34,880 bases of DNA from Mucidula mucida (Eukaryota > Basidiomycota > Agaricomycetes > Agaricales > Physalacriaceae). Location of the stretch: assembly GCA_015501055.1 (NCBI GenBank), contig JADNYV010000362.1:1-34880 (forward strand). Direction: 5' to 3'. The notes beneath the pieces were generated by a model. The model made no database searches. It was given only the letters and a program-made list of their open reading frames with translations, and was not told the origin of the DNA. Positions 1 through 13,048 of this stretch are shown piece by piece. The position numbers and the translations under genes were made by a program. The first letter of the stretch is position 1, and each line of letters starts with the position of its first letter.

Positions 1-490
1 ACCATAAAACCTTTACGACTCGCATAGTTGCCATATTCGTCCAGGTGCGCGACAATAACATTGGGCCCGGACCACATCGCCCCCTCGGCAGCATGCAGAA
101 GGTGATTTATGACTGTTCCCGCCATAACGGTGTCTTCCCCATGAGGGGAGATGCACAGGTCAGACGAGACAAAGATCCATAACGTTGGAGAGGACGTGTC
201 ACCAGTGAGAAGCCAGTCGTTGTGGCAAACGGTGCAGCCCCCAGCCGCACGACGTAGCTCATAGAGCCATATAACATGCGTAACCAGTCAAAGATTGGCC
301 CACCAGCGCCCTTTCTATACAGCATGCACCACATTATACCATGATTCGTCCACGAAAAACCGTTCGTGAGATCTGGAAAGAAGATACAGGGTCTTGTTCT
401 TGGCCGTAGCCAGTTGGATAGCACGTTGCAAAATCCACGGGCGTTATCACCTTTTTGAAGGCCATTCGGTACAACACCAAGGTCAGTCAT
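1..490 (-). pseudogene. Non-LTR (LINE) retrotransposon reverse transcriptase relic
   Basis: Minus-strand translation gives stretches typical of the LINE reverse transcriptases found in Agaricomycetes. There is a remnant of the metal-binding strand (PDLTNGFSWTNHG), then GGPIFDWLRMLYGSMSYVVR, then in another frame a TGDTSSPTLW-like block. The blocks are in the order expected for the palm domain but lie in different frames, so at least two frameshifts separate them. The upstream part (NGLQKGDN..., near 420-470) resembles the NGFREG motif that precedes the palm. The region continues past position 1, so the 3' part of the element is outside the window. It is a dead copy: no long open frame spans it. 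The family assignment rests on these motifs only. Confidence 0.75.
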
Positions 491-674
491 CCATTGCTGA
501 CCACAGAAGCGCCATCAAAACCGCTTCACCCGACCAAGCTACTGGTTGTCAGCTGTCACTTTGCGAGGAAATCATACCCCCGGAACAAGAAGCACGAAGT
601 AGCTGCACGGTTACGTTGGGACATCATCATCACACTTACAGCGACGGGCTTTGCGGTCAGATTCCATGATAGAT
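491..674. other. Spacer between LINE relic and Copia element
   Basis: I see no recognisable gene here. On the minus strand this DNA is the pre-insertion continuation of the hydrolase 3' flank, because the Copia element split it from 2719-2753. It may also contain more decayed LINE sequence. Confidence 0.4.
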
Positions 675-679
675 ATTTC
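675..679. repeat. Target-site duplication, left copy (ATTTC)
   Basis: The five bases ATTTC directly abut the outer end of the left LTR. They are repeated exactly at 2714-2718 behind the right LTR. Five bp is the usual integrase stagger for Copia elements. Confidence 0.93.
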
Positions 680-915
680 TGTTAGAACCTAAACGATACG
701 GACTGTCAATACACGCCCTTAGTCGTAGTGGAAAAGACTATATTGTACCTAAACGATACGGACTGTCAATACACGCCTGTGCTATCTATCAGTCTGATAT
801 CGCCGGTACATAATGATGCGGATGCTTACCCTTAGTCGTAGTGGAAAAGACTAAGGGAAAGCATCCGATCGATCCCGCCTTGTAGGCTGGCGGATCACGT
901 GGTCGACAACCAACA
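680..915 (-). repeat. Copia LTR, left copy (3' LTR of element)
   Basis: A 236-bp LTR, base-for-base identical by eye to 2478-2713. It begins TGTTAG and ends CCAACA on the plus strand. Inside it, a block of about 31 bp starting ACCTAAACGATACGGAC occurs twice (near 686 and 746). The block CTTAGTCGTAGTGGAAAAGA occurs twice (near 708 and 831). Confidence 0.95.
821..865. other. Strong hairpin inside left LTR
   Basis: Seventeen-base arms GATGCTTaCCCTTAGTC and GACTAAGGGaAAGCATC pair with one A/A mismatch around an 11-base loop. The same hairpin lies at 2619-2663 in the other LTR. A role in transcript 3'-end formation or RNA packaging is possible but not shown by sequence. Confidence 0.8.
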
Positions 916-924
916 CTCCTCCTC
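916..924 (-). other. Polypurine tract next to left LTR
   Basis: On the minus strand GAGGAGGAG runs directly into the LTR start TGTTGG, the position expected for the plus-strand primer of an LTR retrotransposon. A second copy of the same CACTCCTCCTCG string (plus strand) sits at about 949-960. Confidence 0.75.
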
Positions 925-969
925 GAGCCAAAGTGCATCCGAAAGCCACACTCCTCCTCGCCCGAGACA

Positions 970-2340
970 CTATACCACTCCAAGCATATCTCTGAATGTC
1001 GTGAACTTCTGCCGTGCTAGCGCTTTCGTGAAGATATCCGCGACGTTGTCCACTGTCGCGACACGGTTGACAGTGACATCGCCTTCGAAGACGCGTTCCC
1101 GGACGTAGTGATAGCGGATGTCGAGATGTTTGACGCGGGCATGGAAAGCGGGATCGTATGCGAGGCACGTAGCGCCATTGTTGTCGCAGAGAAGTGGTGT
1201 CGCCTCCTTCTTCCTCAACATCTCTAGTTCTCCAAATAGCTGTCGAAGCCATACTGCTTCCTTGCATGCTTCGCTCGTCGCGATATATTCTGATTCGGTT
1301 GTTGAGGTTACCACCACTTTCTGTTTGCGCGATGCCCAGGAGACGGCGCCACTTCCCAGATTGAATGTGTATCCCATCGTTGAGCGCAGTGTGTCCAAAC
1401 AATTGGCGTATGATGAGTCGGTGAAGCCGATTAGGGAGTTCTGGGTGCCACCAAGTCGCAGACGGAGGGTTCGCGTCCCCTTTAGGTACCTCGCCACGTC
1501 GAGTGCTGCTCGCCAGTGCTCGCTGCGATAACAGTCGAGGAATCCTGCGAGTTTGGATACTGCAAAAGAGATGTCGGGTCGTGTGCCGATCGCGATATAC
1601 ATCAGGCCGCCGACTAGGTTACGGTATGGGCAGTCCTCGGCATCTGGAGTGGATAGTTTCGATGGGCGTCTCAGCTTGAGGTCGGGATCCATAGGGATGA
1701 GTTTTGGATTTGCGTCGGGTGATAGGTAACGATGGAGGATTTTGTCGATGAGTGCGGTCTGGGACAAGTACACGAGTCGCTGTGCGCGGTCACGTTCGAT
1801 AGCGATGCCGACTATGAATCTCGCGTCCTCGACAGACAGTTGCCAACGTGTGCGGACTTCGGCTAGAAAGCGGTTGTTCTCCTCCCTGGAAGACGCGATG
1901 GATAGGAAGTCATCCACGTGCACAGCACAGATAACGATCCCCGTTTCCGTCTTCCTGTAATATACGCACCACTCGCTGTGTAATCGCTTGAACCCCCATC
2001 CTACCATCGCTTCGTTCAACGTCTTGTTCCAGATCCTCCCTCCTTGCTTCAGCCCGTAAAGTCCCTTCTGTAACTCCCACACCCAGTCCTCTTTTCCTTC
2101 CACCGCGAAACCCTCTGGTTGCTCGATCCACTGAGTCTCCTCCTCATTAAGAAGTCCGTGCAGGTAGGCTTGCTTGACGTCGAACTGTTGCATATCCCAG
2201 TCGCGATAGCCAGCAAGATGGGCGAGGATACGGAAAGACTCTGTGCGTGCTGTTGGTGAGGCGGTACGTTCGTAGTCGCGTCCGAAGACCTGTTCAAAAC
2301 CTCTGACCACAAGTCTAGCCTTCCATCTGTTGATTTCAGG
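970..2340 (-). pseudogene. Copia pol remnant: partial reverse transcriptase plus RNase H
   Basis: One uninterrupted frame of about 455 codons. It starts inside reverse transcriptase (RWKARLVVRGFEQ), continues through QQFDVKQAYLHG, GLKQGGRIWNK and the catalytic box AVHVDDFL (His instead of the usual Tyr before VDD), then GGLMYIAIGTRPDISFAVS. It ends with a Copia-type RNase H containing TTESEYIA, DNNGAT and KHLDIRYHYVRE. Gag, protease, integrase and the first part of reverse transcriptase are absent, so the product cannot support a full replication cycle. In-frame stops are absent downstream of the junction, which fits a young copy. There is no convincing start codon of its own. Confidence 0.9.
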
Positions 2341-2465
2341 GCTTCATTTTGGCAGGCATTGCAGGGTTGAAAAGACGCGTGTATGCGTGAAAATACGTTA
2401 GGCGGGGCGGTGAAAACGTCCGAAAATGGCGTGTTCGAAGTCTCGTAACGTCAGGAAGGGTTCAA

Positions 2466-2477
2466 AGGCCCATAACC
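2466..2477 (-). other. Primer-binding site matching initiator tRNA-Met anticodon arm
   Basis: The 12 bases next to the right LTR read AGGCCCATAACC on the plus strand. Eukaryotic initiator tRNA-Met has GGGCCCAUAACC, or a close variant, around its CAU anticodon. The minus-strand RNA would therefore pair with an internal tRNA half-molecule, as known for Drosophila copia. The fungus's own tRNA sequence is not in the window. Confidence 0.72.
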
Positions 2478-2713
2478 TGTTAGAACCTAAACGATACGGA
2501 CTGTCAATACACGCCCTTAGTCGTAGTGGAAAAGACTATATTGTACCTAAACGATACGGACTGTCAATACACGCCTGTGCTATCTATCAGTCTGATATCG
2601 CCGGTACATAATGATGCGGATGCTTACCCTTAGTCGTAGTGGAAAAGACTAAGGGAAAGCATCCGATCGATCCCGCCTTGTAGGCTGGCGGATCACGTGG
2701 TCGACAACCAACA
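2478..2713 (-). repeat. Copia LTR, right copy (5' LTR of element)
   Basis: Identical to 680-915, including the internal duplicated blocks and the hairpin at 2619-2663. Transcription of the element would start in this copy and run leftwards. Confidence 0.95.
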
Positions 2714-2718
2714 ATTTC
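2714..2718. repeat. Target-site duplication, right copy (ATTTC)
   Basis: Exact partner of 675-679. It lies 36 bp beyond the stop codon of the hydrolase gene, so the insertion is in that gene's 3' untranslated region or immediate flank. Confidence 0.93.
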
Positions 2719-2753
2719 AAAGCAGTTGCACTCTGGTTTTCGAAAATACACTT

Positions 2754-4576
2754 CTACTGCGTGCGCTGGGTGTCATAGTTCAGTACGGCATGAAGAAGGA
2801 CCTGAGCTCCCGTGGCACTGATGGACAACAAGTTCATAAGCAGACCCACCCGAACTACTATGCAATCGCTTACCATTCCGCGGGCGACGTATATTCCTTT
2901 GGGTTATGCGAGACGCCATCTTTTGATGGAACAAAAATCATCGACGTCGGGCACACCGCAGAGGTCGAACAGCTATCAAACGATATGAGAGATATGCGAC
3001 AGCGCTAGCGAATTGAACTACTAACCTGTCATGCCCCGCGCCAGAATACATATCCATCACAGCGTCTTGGCCGACAGTGGCTAACGCCGCTGCTCTAACC
3101 GATTCGATACAAGCAGGAGCAAATGTCACCTTGGGAGATACGAAATCCGTCGTCCATTTCAGCTGGCAGCCCTAGATCGCAATGGTCAAAATGTGTGTCA
3201 GGTTTACTTACTCTCTTCATACCTTCTCGCTTTCTTCTCTGGCAAGCCTCTCTGCCTCAATTTTGATATCCTTCTCCAATGCGTCCAGCACCTCATCACT
3301 CGGATGCCGAACATCCACGGTCATCCGCACATTCGATGGAAACACATTCACACTACCCGGTTGTAGCGTAAGAATACCCTGGTAGACTATTTCAGTAACA
3401 TCAATGGACAGGAATAAACCCTCTATACCGTCGAAGCTAACCCGTTGTGCTTTTTGGCCAAAGCGTTGTTCGCGATCATGATCCTGGCGGCAAGGAGTAA
3501 CGCATCAGAACGCGCGTAGAATGGGGTGGTCCCAGTATGGGCAGCGGATCCTTCGATATCGAGCGTGAACCATTTATAGGCCTGCCCACCCTGTACAACG
3601 CCGACTTTCACGTTTTGCTCTTCCAGCATGGGACCTTGTTCTATTCAAGGGCAAGCGAAATGAGTGTGCCGCATGCAGGCAGAATGGGGACTGACCAATG
3701 TGTAACTCGAAGTGAGCAGCCAAAGGGTTTATTTTGTGACTGCACTCCAGCTCACCCAAGAAATCTATCCTCTCGAGTTCAGACTTCATTGTTAGCTTCT
3801 GATTACCGACATCTTGGAGAGTCCATCCGCTGTCCAGTGGGGATAGACCAGCCCAGATGTGTGACGCGATAAGCGACTTTGGGAAGCGGGCCCCCTCTTC
3901 ACTAGAAGAAAAATGAAATGCGCAGGCTAACAACCGAGTGAGAAGAACGCACTTGGTCCAGTTAACAACGGCAACAGGATACTGCGTCTCAATGTTATTC
4001 TCATCAAGCGTTCTCATGGCTTCAACCGCAGCCATAACACCCAGAATGCCATCATACCTTCCACCCGTGGGTTGCGTGTCGAGGTGCGATCCCATGGCGG
4101 TGGGCGGCGCTACATTATAATTATTGCTGATCGGGAAACTTCATCAAATCGAACACACCAGAAGCGTTTTTGCCGCCCCGCGTTGCGAAAATGTTACCCA
4201 TCTGATCCACAACAACCTTGCACTTGAGGCGCGTCATCTCGGCGACAAACCAGCGCCTGACTTGCGCATCGGCGTCGTCCAGTGATAGCCGTGCCATTCC
4301 GGTATCCATAGGGCCACTAGCGGATAGTAGACTCAGACTGTTGAACTTGACGTGTAGGTCAGCCGCTTACGGTCCAAAACGGTGCGCATTCCCCAATTCG
4401 CACGTCTCGTGAAGTGTAGAATTAAGTCGATCGGCATTGATCGCGAGATGGGCATAAGGAGAAGAAGCAGAGCCGGACATGGTGCGGATTGAGATAGCAC
4501 TCGGGTAGGATGAACGCTGAAAACGGGAGGGAAGATGGGAAAGTACGCCTCGAGAATGGTGGATTAGGTGAGACAT
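2754..4576 (-). CDS. N-carbamoyl-L-amino-acid hydrolase (peptidase M20 family)
   Basis: Predicted to hydrolyse N-carbamoyl-L-amino acids (or a related ureido substrate such as allantoate or ureidopropionate) with a two-metal centre. Exons: 4371-4576, 4159-4316, 3953-4109, 3696-3901, 3429-3640, 3223-3378, 3026-3171, 2874-2972, 2754-2817. All eight introns are GT..AG, 49-56 nt, and keep frame. Numbering from the ATG at 4478-4480 (435 aa), the metal ligands of the family are visible: H98 and D109 (GSHLDTQPTGGRYDG), E143/E144 (NEEGARF), H209 (HIEQGP) and H404 (HNPKEY). The GAGHDS motif is also present. An in-frame ATG at 4576 would add 32 residues that are basic and free of acidic residues, like a mitochondrial presequence. 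A Copia element sits 36 bp behind the stop. The exact substrate cannot be told from sequence. Confidence 0.92.
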
Positions 4577-6645
4577 GGGTCAGGGATAGGAAGAATTCGA
4601 ACAGCACGGTCATGTGAGAAGAGGGTATGCCCTTATCAATTCCACTGCAATGCCGTAGGGCGATAAGGAGATAAGTAGCCTGAAGAATATAAATCAGTCG
4701 GGCGCGCGTTGTGTGGGTCTTTGTTAGCGGCACTCACGCATAGCTCATGAAAGAAGCCACGGAGTCTGGGTGTTGATATCGTAAGGCAAGCAACCTCCGC
4801 CTCGACGTTGCCGTGTCCGAGCTGTTAGGCAAGACAGTAAGCGCAAGGACAGAATTGAAGAGTATTGACGCACGTACGGGCCACCTATATGGTGGAGGTC
4901 ATTGCATTGGTATAAGTTGACATCATAGTCAAAGTTGAAGCCGGAAGGCAGCGGGGTTTCCTTTCTGGGCCGTCGATTTCACGTGTCATGAGCGCGTCGC
5001 GTCACGATCGCGTTTCTTTCACTCGAACGGGCAGACGCCTGTCGACAGCAACATGGAGCGTATGCGTACGGGCTGTATGGGTCAATGCGCGGGATGAACG
5101 ACTCCCTTCGAACCTATATACTGATATATAGTAAGTTCAAGCATATTTGACCACATCTTTGAGCCTGATCATTGCATTTAATTCAAGGACCTGGAGATCG
5201 TTACCGATTGCATCTCAAGACTCGTGTGGCCAGGATGTAGTATCATAGGTAAAATTGGCGGTGTTTCTATTTCGGGCTCGGCTAACGCGGTACCCTCCGG
5301 CAGCGCACGTGATCTACGCGACGCGTTTTTGACTCCCTCCTTGAACTTGAAGTTCTTCGCTCTGCATCACACTTTCATCTATCCGCTGACGACTTTGCGT
5401 TCTTATACGATCTCACTTCTCTTCTATGGCTGACCATGATATTATACGGCTACCTCGGTTGAGGCCTTGTGTTTGAACCCACACCCGCTACTTCGCATCA
5501 AGAGGGGACCCATCGACACCCATCAACGTGCCAAATTGCATTCATACTTGCCTCAACACTCGGCCTCACTCGACCGCCGTATCACGGTATATGTTGCCCG
5601 CAATGGCAGATTTTGCGCTGTGCCGCCTTTTAGGCACCTGGGCCACTCAACTCCCTATCACGATTTCCGGTATCAGATCATATCGCAGGCCTCGGTACGC
5701 AAGCAACCGATGTACGCGTTTGTAATGGGCCGTCGCACAAGGCGAGAGTTTTGCTATCAGATGTGCGGGTAATTTATTCAAACGTCGAAGGAGCAAGGGA
5801 CTACGGACGAGAGGAAGTAAGCACACGATAGACGGAAATGTGAGTCTTTTCATTCATGTTCTTACTGTATGCTCATGGTAGTGCAGCATATGTATGAATA
5901 TGATCCGTGACAGTCTACAATGTGGCGGGCCGTATGTACAAGAACAATGCAATGGCAGGCTGATGTTCTCAGAAAGATCCACATTACGTGCAGATGAAAG
6001 GGAGACGAAGCTGCCAAGGTATTCCATCTGACAATTATTGTCTGACCCTTTGTGTCTAGGACGAGAGTCAAACAAAACTGTGGCCTGTCGCGGTTGTCGT
6101 CGCCAAACGTGACATTGACTATACAAGGCTGGACAGATTTTGAGTCATTCCGATGGCAGAGCAATGCCGAGAGGCGGGGAGCACGGAACATGATTGATCG
6201 TGGGAATCCATGCGGTCATATAAGGAGAGCCCCCGTAAAAAGGAAAATTTCAAGGAACATCCTTCTCGACGCCTCAGTGCCCCAACCAATACCGCCATTG
6301 CAACTGCCAACAACTTATGATTCGTCCTTTTCTGAGGTACGCAGCCTGCTTCTCTGCCATATTAGCTTGACCCATTTTGTCCCAGCTTACAACAGATTAA
6401 CAAGATTCTCTTCGGACCACTTGCATTCACCCTCGTCGACACAGACCGTCCTCCTTGAGACTCGTAGAGTCTCGTATACTCCTCCGCTCTCTTCGACTCT
6501 TGTACTATCCAACTCATGGGATAATTGCACTCTGCTTTAATCGGATTGGGCGACTCCTACCCATAGAGACCACATAGATTTTGCACGGAACACATTCCAC
6601 TGACAACGCCACAACACATCCTACCACATTCCGGATCTTTCTGCA
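4577..6645. other. Gene-free divergent spacer (2.1 kb)
   Basis: Only short, unrelated open frames occur, without recognisable domains or consistent splicing. It must hold the promoters of the hydrolase (leftward) and of the 524-aa gene (rightward). I found no tRNA, repeat array or transposon signature by eye. Confidence 0.55.
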
Positions 6646-8272
6646 ATGCATGCCATCAAAACCCCTTCCTTCTTCCGCCCAGCCAGTCGCCCTTCGTCAC
6701 CGGCCCCAACCCCTGCGCCGCCACCGTCCCGCCCAGACTCTGGCATCGGTATGGAGCGCTCCCGGCCTCTCAACAAGTTGTCTTTGACGACGTTTAGACG
6801 TGCGTCACCCGCACCAGGCCCTCCGGCCATCAACAACACGCCCGCTCCTCTTATTCAGGACGGGTCCTACCTCGAGATGCTCGGTCTCAAACTAAGCGAA
6901 GCCGTTTCAAAAGCCATTGCGCAACCCAACGGTCCGCCTGCGGCACATGAGCAGGTATCAGGTCGCCGCCCTCTTCCAGCTGGTCGTGGACATGCGTTGG
7001 GTAGCTTGATCGCTTCGTGAGTCACCGGTTCATTCATTTCCTAGACTCCATTATTCAAACTTTGGTAGAGAACTGCGGGCTGCAAGTGAGAACCAGCACC
7101 TATATCGGGCGATTCTGCGCTCGCTCCATCGCCCACTTTCTGTCCTTTCAGGCAATTTATCGTCCATCTTAGTTCCGCTTCTCTCCTCCCCTCAACTCCT
7201 GGCTCTCCCTACCACAGTTCCTTCGGCGCCCACCTTGAACCCCACGCAGTTGCATGTAATCGGCATTTCTTCATTGGCTGGGGAACTATTGGAGACGTTT
7301 GATGATTTCGCACTCGGTTTAGATGGGGACCTACGCGGAGACGGGCTCAAACAAGTTAGAGAGACACTGATGTCTCTCGTAAACCGCGTCGTTAATCCAT
7401 TCTTGGGCATGATGAAGAACGAGCTAGCCCCGTTCGTCGAGTCTCTCGAGGTCCCGAATGGGAAGACCGCCAAGGCTTCCCAAAACCTTCACCCCTCTAT
7501 CATCGCCCTCCAGACAGTGATGCCAGCTTATAGCAAGGCTATTGCGCGATATACTACCACACCGGCGTCGCAAACAGTCTTGGCAACGCACGTAATCTCC
7601 TTAATTTGGAAGAGTCTCGTTGCTTTGACGGCGCGCCCTTACGTGCCTCCCTCCCCACCTTCTTCGCCACTCAGCGTTCCGGTGGGTGCTGCCAAGAAGC
7701 GCCGGGGATCACCGACTGCTAGCCCTCCGTTGACACCTTCACCTGCAAGGTTCACGATCAAGCTGCCCTCGTCGCGTCCTCCGTCCCCGCCCGCTGCTCC
7801 AAGCGCGCAGACTACTTCTGCGGATGCCAGAGCTCTTTTTGACCTTCTGAACTTACTTCCACGTCCGGATGCGTCTAAGAAGTCGACGCGTCTTGCCCGA
7901 GAGGCCGTCGATGAAGCTTACGACGGCTTGAAAGCCCTTCCGACTTTCATTGATCTCGTTTACGCCACGCCGTCTGTAGCGTCGGCAGATGATACTGCTC
8001 AGCAGCTCCTCGCAGCGGCCGCCGACATTCCAACTTTGATTGCTTTGCCTGTGGTCTTGCACGTCTATGGAAGAGGCGATAGCGTTTCTTCGCTTCTCGG
8101 TTTAACCGAGGAAAGCTACCGCAGTGGATGCTTGACCGGTTTCGGCAGGGCAGAGGAGTGTGCCGGTGCTGTGGGTGAGCGTGTGCTTAATATGCTCAAC
8201 GCCGGGGACACTACCCCGCGCAAGTGGCTGGAAGCTGAACTCGCCGAGGACATGTTACCATCCAGTCTCTGA
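6646..8272 (+). CDS. Conserved-looking protein of unknown function, 524 aa
   Basis: I do not recognise this protein. Two exons, 6646-7016 and 7069-8272, join through a 52-nt GT..AG intron (codon TC|A) to give 524 residues. The first 60 residues are rich in Pro and Ser (FFRPASRPSSPAPTPAPPP), which suggests a disordered tail. A helical Leu/Ala-rich region follows, with a segment from about residue 160 to 310. A Pro/Ser-rich linker then carries the basic cluster AAKKRRGSP, a possible nuclear localisation signal. The last 150 residues are again helical. No signal peptide or membrane span is visible. The start is the first ATG after in-frame stops. Codon usage and length make it a real gene rather than a chance frame. 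Confidence 0.82.
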
Positions 8273-11264
<2,992 letters not shown>

Positions 11265-11334
11265 GTATGAGGCTGACAAAAAGTGGCGATTGAGAGTTAA
11301 GGGTTCCTTCATCAGTTGTAATTATATAAACTCG

Positions 11335-13048
11335 TTATTCTTTGTTGACAGAAATGTAATTTATGTGTTGCCGGAAATTGACGGTGACAGAAGATACTAC
11401 CTGCAAGAAGCTACCGGTGTTCTTTCCGAGAATGTAACATTTCATTTCGACATCCAATCCTGCATCTCTAAAGGGCTGAATCACGTTCTTGTGCTTTTGG
11501 ATAGAATCGGGAGGCAGCAAGGTTCTCGGCCGTACGTAGATTCGGCAAAAGTCCAAAGGTGTTACTTGGGAGGATTGAGGGACCATAGAAAATCTATGCT
11601 GAAGCAAACGAGGAAGGCTCGAAACATGCCTTGGAGGCAGCTGGAGTTCTAGACGCCTCAGTAGTGGAAGGGGCATCTGATTCGGAAGAAGTTGAGGATA
11701 GAACGGTCGAGCTCGCCGACATTGTCTTGGATAAGCGAAATTGAGGTGAGCGAGTGCTCTTGAAGGCGAAATACATCTAACAAAACCGAGGGAGTGATCG
11801 ATGTGTTGTCTTCTACTGTCAGCGACTGCAAACGGCACTGAGAGCGTTCAAAGAAATTCAGGAAGGACAAGACGAGGAAATCAGGATTGTGGTGTGAGCC
11901 AGCTGAGAGTCCCTTCGATGCAAGAGGGAGGTCCCTCAAGCGTGAGGGATGACAACTGCGACAAACACGCGGGGACGGGACGAGGTCCATCCGACGAGAA
12001 TGTCATCTGGGTCAAGGACAGGTTTTCAAGAAGAGGCGTGCTCTTGAGACTTTCAATCGATGCCAGAGAGCATGAAGGCAAAGAAAGACGCTTGACGTGG
12101 GTCATGCGCAAAACATTGTCCAAAAATAAACCTTCATCCCCGTAAGATGAAAGCTCGACGTCGATCAACTGTTTTGGCGAGACCTTGCGTAGAAAGTGGC
12201 GCACCGAGGGCGCCAAATCAACCACAGGAGATTTCATTGATACGTGAAGAGTTGTTAGACACGGCAAGGGGTTATGGGGAAAACAGCTGGGTCATCAATC
12301 GACAACGCAGGCAACGGTCTCGTTGTAGACGGTGTGAACCGCAGATAGATATTCTGGGTGCGAGGCAACACTTATACAAGCTTCTGGAGCATAGTAGTCA
12401 ATTTCTTGTTTCGAAAGCCGACGTCTGTATGCCACGGCTGACCTCCAACATCTTGCACGATAGAAAGAGGAACGCTGCCCGCCCTCTCAATTGCTTCATT
12501 GATTCTTTGCCAGGGTGTATCTATCACATCTGGAGGAATGATGCGCGTGTTGTCGTCAAAGGATAGAGGGAAGTCCTCCGGCTATAAACATATGGCCCAC
12601 TCAAATCGATAGCGGCCCAAAGGCGTGGCGTCGTTAAAGTTATGGAGCGCCACAGCCGGCAACCTGATGGTAACACGCTCCTCCGACGACGCGAGATATC
12701 GTCAATTGCAGAAAAGAGGTGGCTCGAGGTGAGGTAAGAGGGGAGTTGTCCTTAATGATTACCACAGAATTCCAAGAAGACGTGAGATAGAATTTCGGGG
12801 ATGAGGACGCGGATAGGGTTGCAGCGAGGTGCGGTCTTGTAGTCCGCGATGGCACCCTTGAGATGCGCGAATCGGGCAGAAGTCTCTTGGAGTTTTGTTT
12901 CTAGATCCTCCTTCAGCCTGGAAACCTCCTCAAACTCTGCTTCACCTTTGGTAAGCGACTCTTGAGTGGCGGACAGATCCTTGTCGTCAAAAGCGTAGCC
13001 TTTGACATCCAAAAGCGCGTTTATATCAGTGGGTAACATTCTATACAA
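11335..13048 (-). pseudogene. F-box/leucine-rich repeat protein, broken
   Basis: The minus strand reads as a typical Agaricomycete F-box protein. First comes a coiled-coil-like start (KGEAEFEEVSRLKEDLETKL), then the F-box core IRVLIPEILSHVFLEFC, then in other frames LQLTISRV, VTIRLPA and TPRLWAAIDLSGP. A leucine-rich C-terminal part follows (KRLSLPSCSLASIESL, QSLTVEDNTSITPSVLLDVF). The pieces lie in order but change frame several times over short distances, for example near 12760, 12690-12640 and 11890. Neighbouring open frames overlap there, so introns cannot explain the changes. It lies opposite to and between the two peroxidase genes. The exact ends are uncertain. Confidence 0.78.

Larger units (their letters stand above)
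680..2713 (-). mobile_element. Internally deleted Ty1/Copia LTR retrotransposon
   Basis: This is a complete insertion: two identical 236-bp direct LTRs (TGTT...AACA ends), a perfect ATTTC target duplication, a primer-binding site, a polypurine tract and a 1,562-bp interior. Polymerase motifs place the coding strand on the minus strand, so the right LTR is the element's 5' LTR. Full-length Copia elements are about 5 kb. Here gag, protease, integrase and the start of reverse transcriptase are missing, and the leader is joined straight to the middle of pol. A short start codon with seven codons (minus strand, about 2357 downward) precedes the junction and may be the old gag start. Identical LTRs and an intact target duplication argue for recent movement, so this deletion derivative was probably mobilised in trans. 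It could also have been deleted after landing. Confidence 0.95.

Noticed and set aside
2697..3008. Plus-strand frame with SAGDVYSFG, resembling a protein-kinase motif
   Set aside because: It lies antisense to the last exons of the hydrolase, whose splicing and motifs are clear. No other kinase motif is present.
3172..3211. Donor at 3210-3211 for hydrolase intron (GTAAGT, 40-nt intron)
   Set aside because: It would give an unusually short intron. The donor GTATGA at 3221-3222 gives 51 nt and joins the flanking residues in frame as the family requires.
5455..5495. Minus-strand GGGTTCAAAC, similar to a tRNA B box
   Set aside because: No matching A box, cloverleaf arms or acceptor stem could be found around it.
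6052..6540. 162-codon plus-strand open frame in the divergent spacer
   Set aside because: No domain, no signal, low-complexity Ser/Thr/Leu composition, and no splicing partner. Probably promoter DNA.
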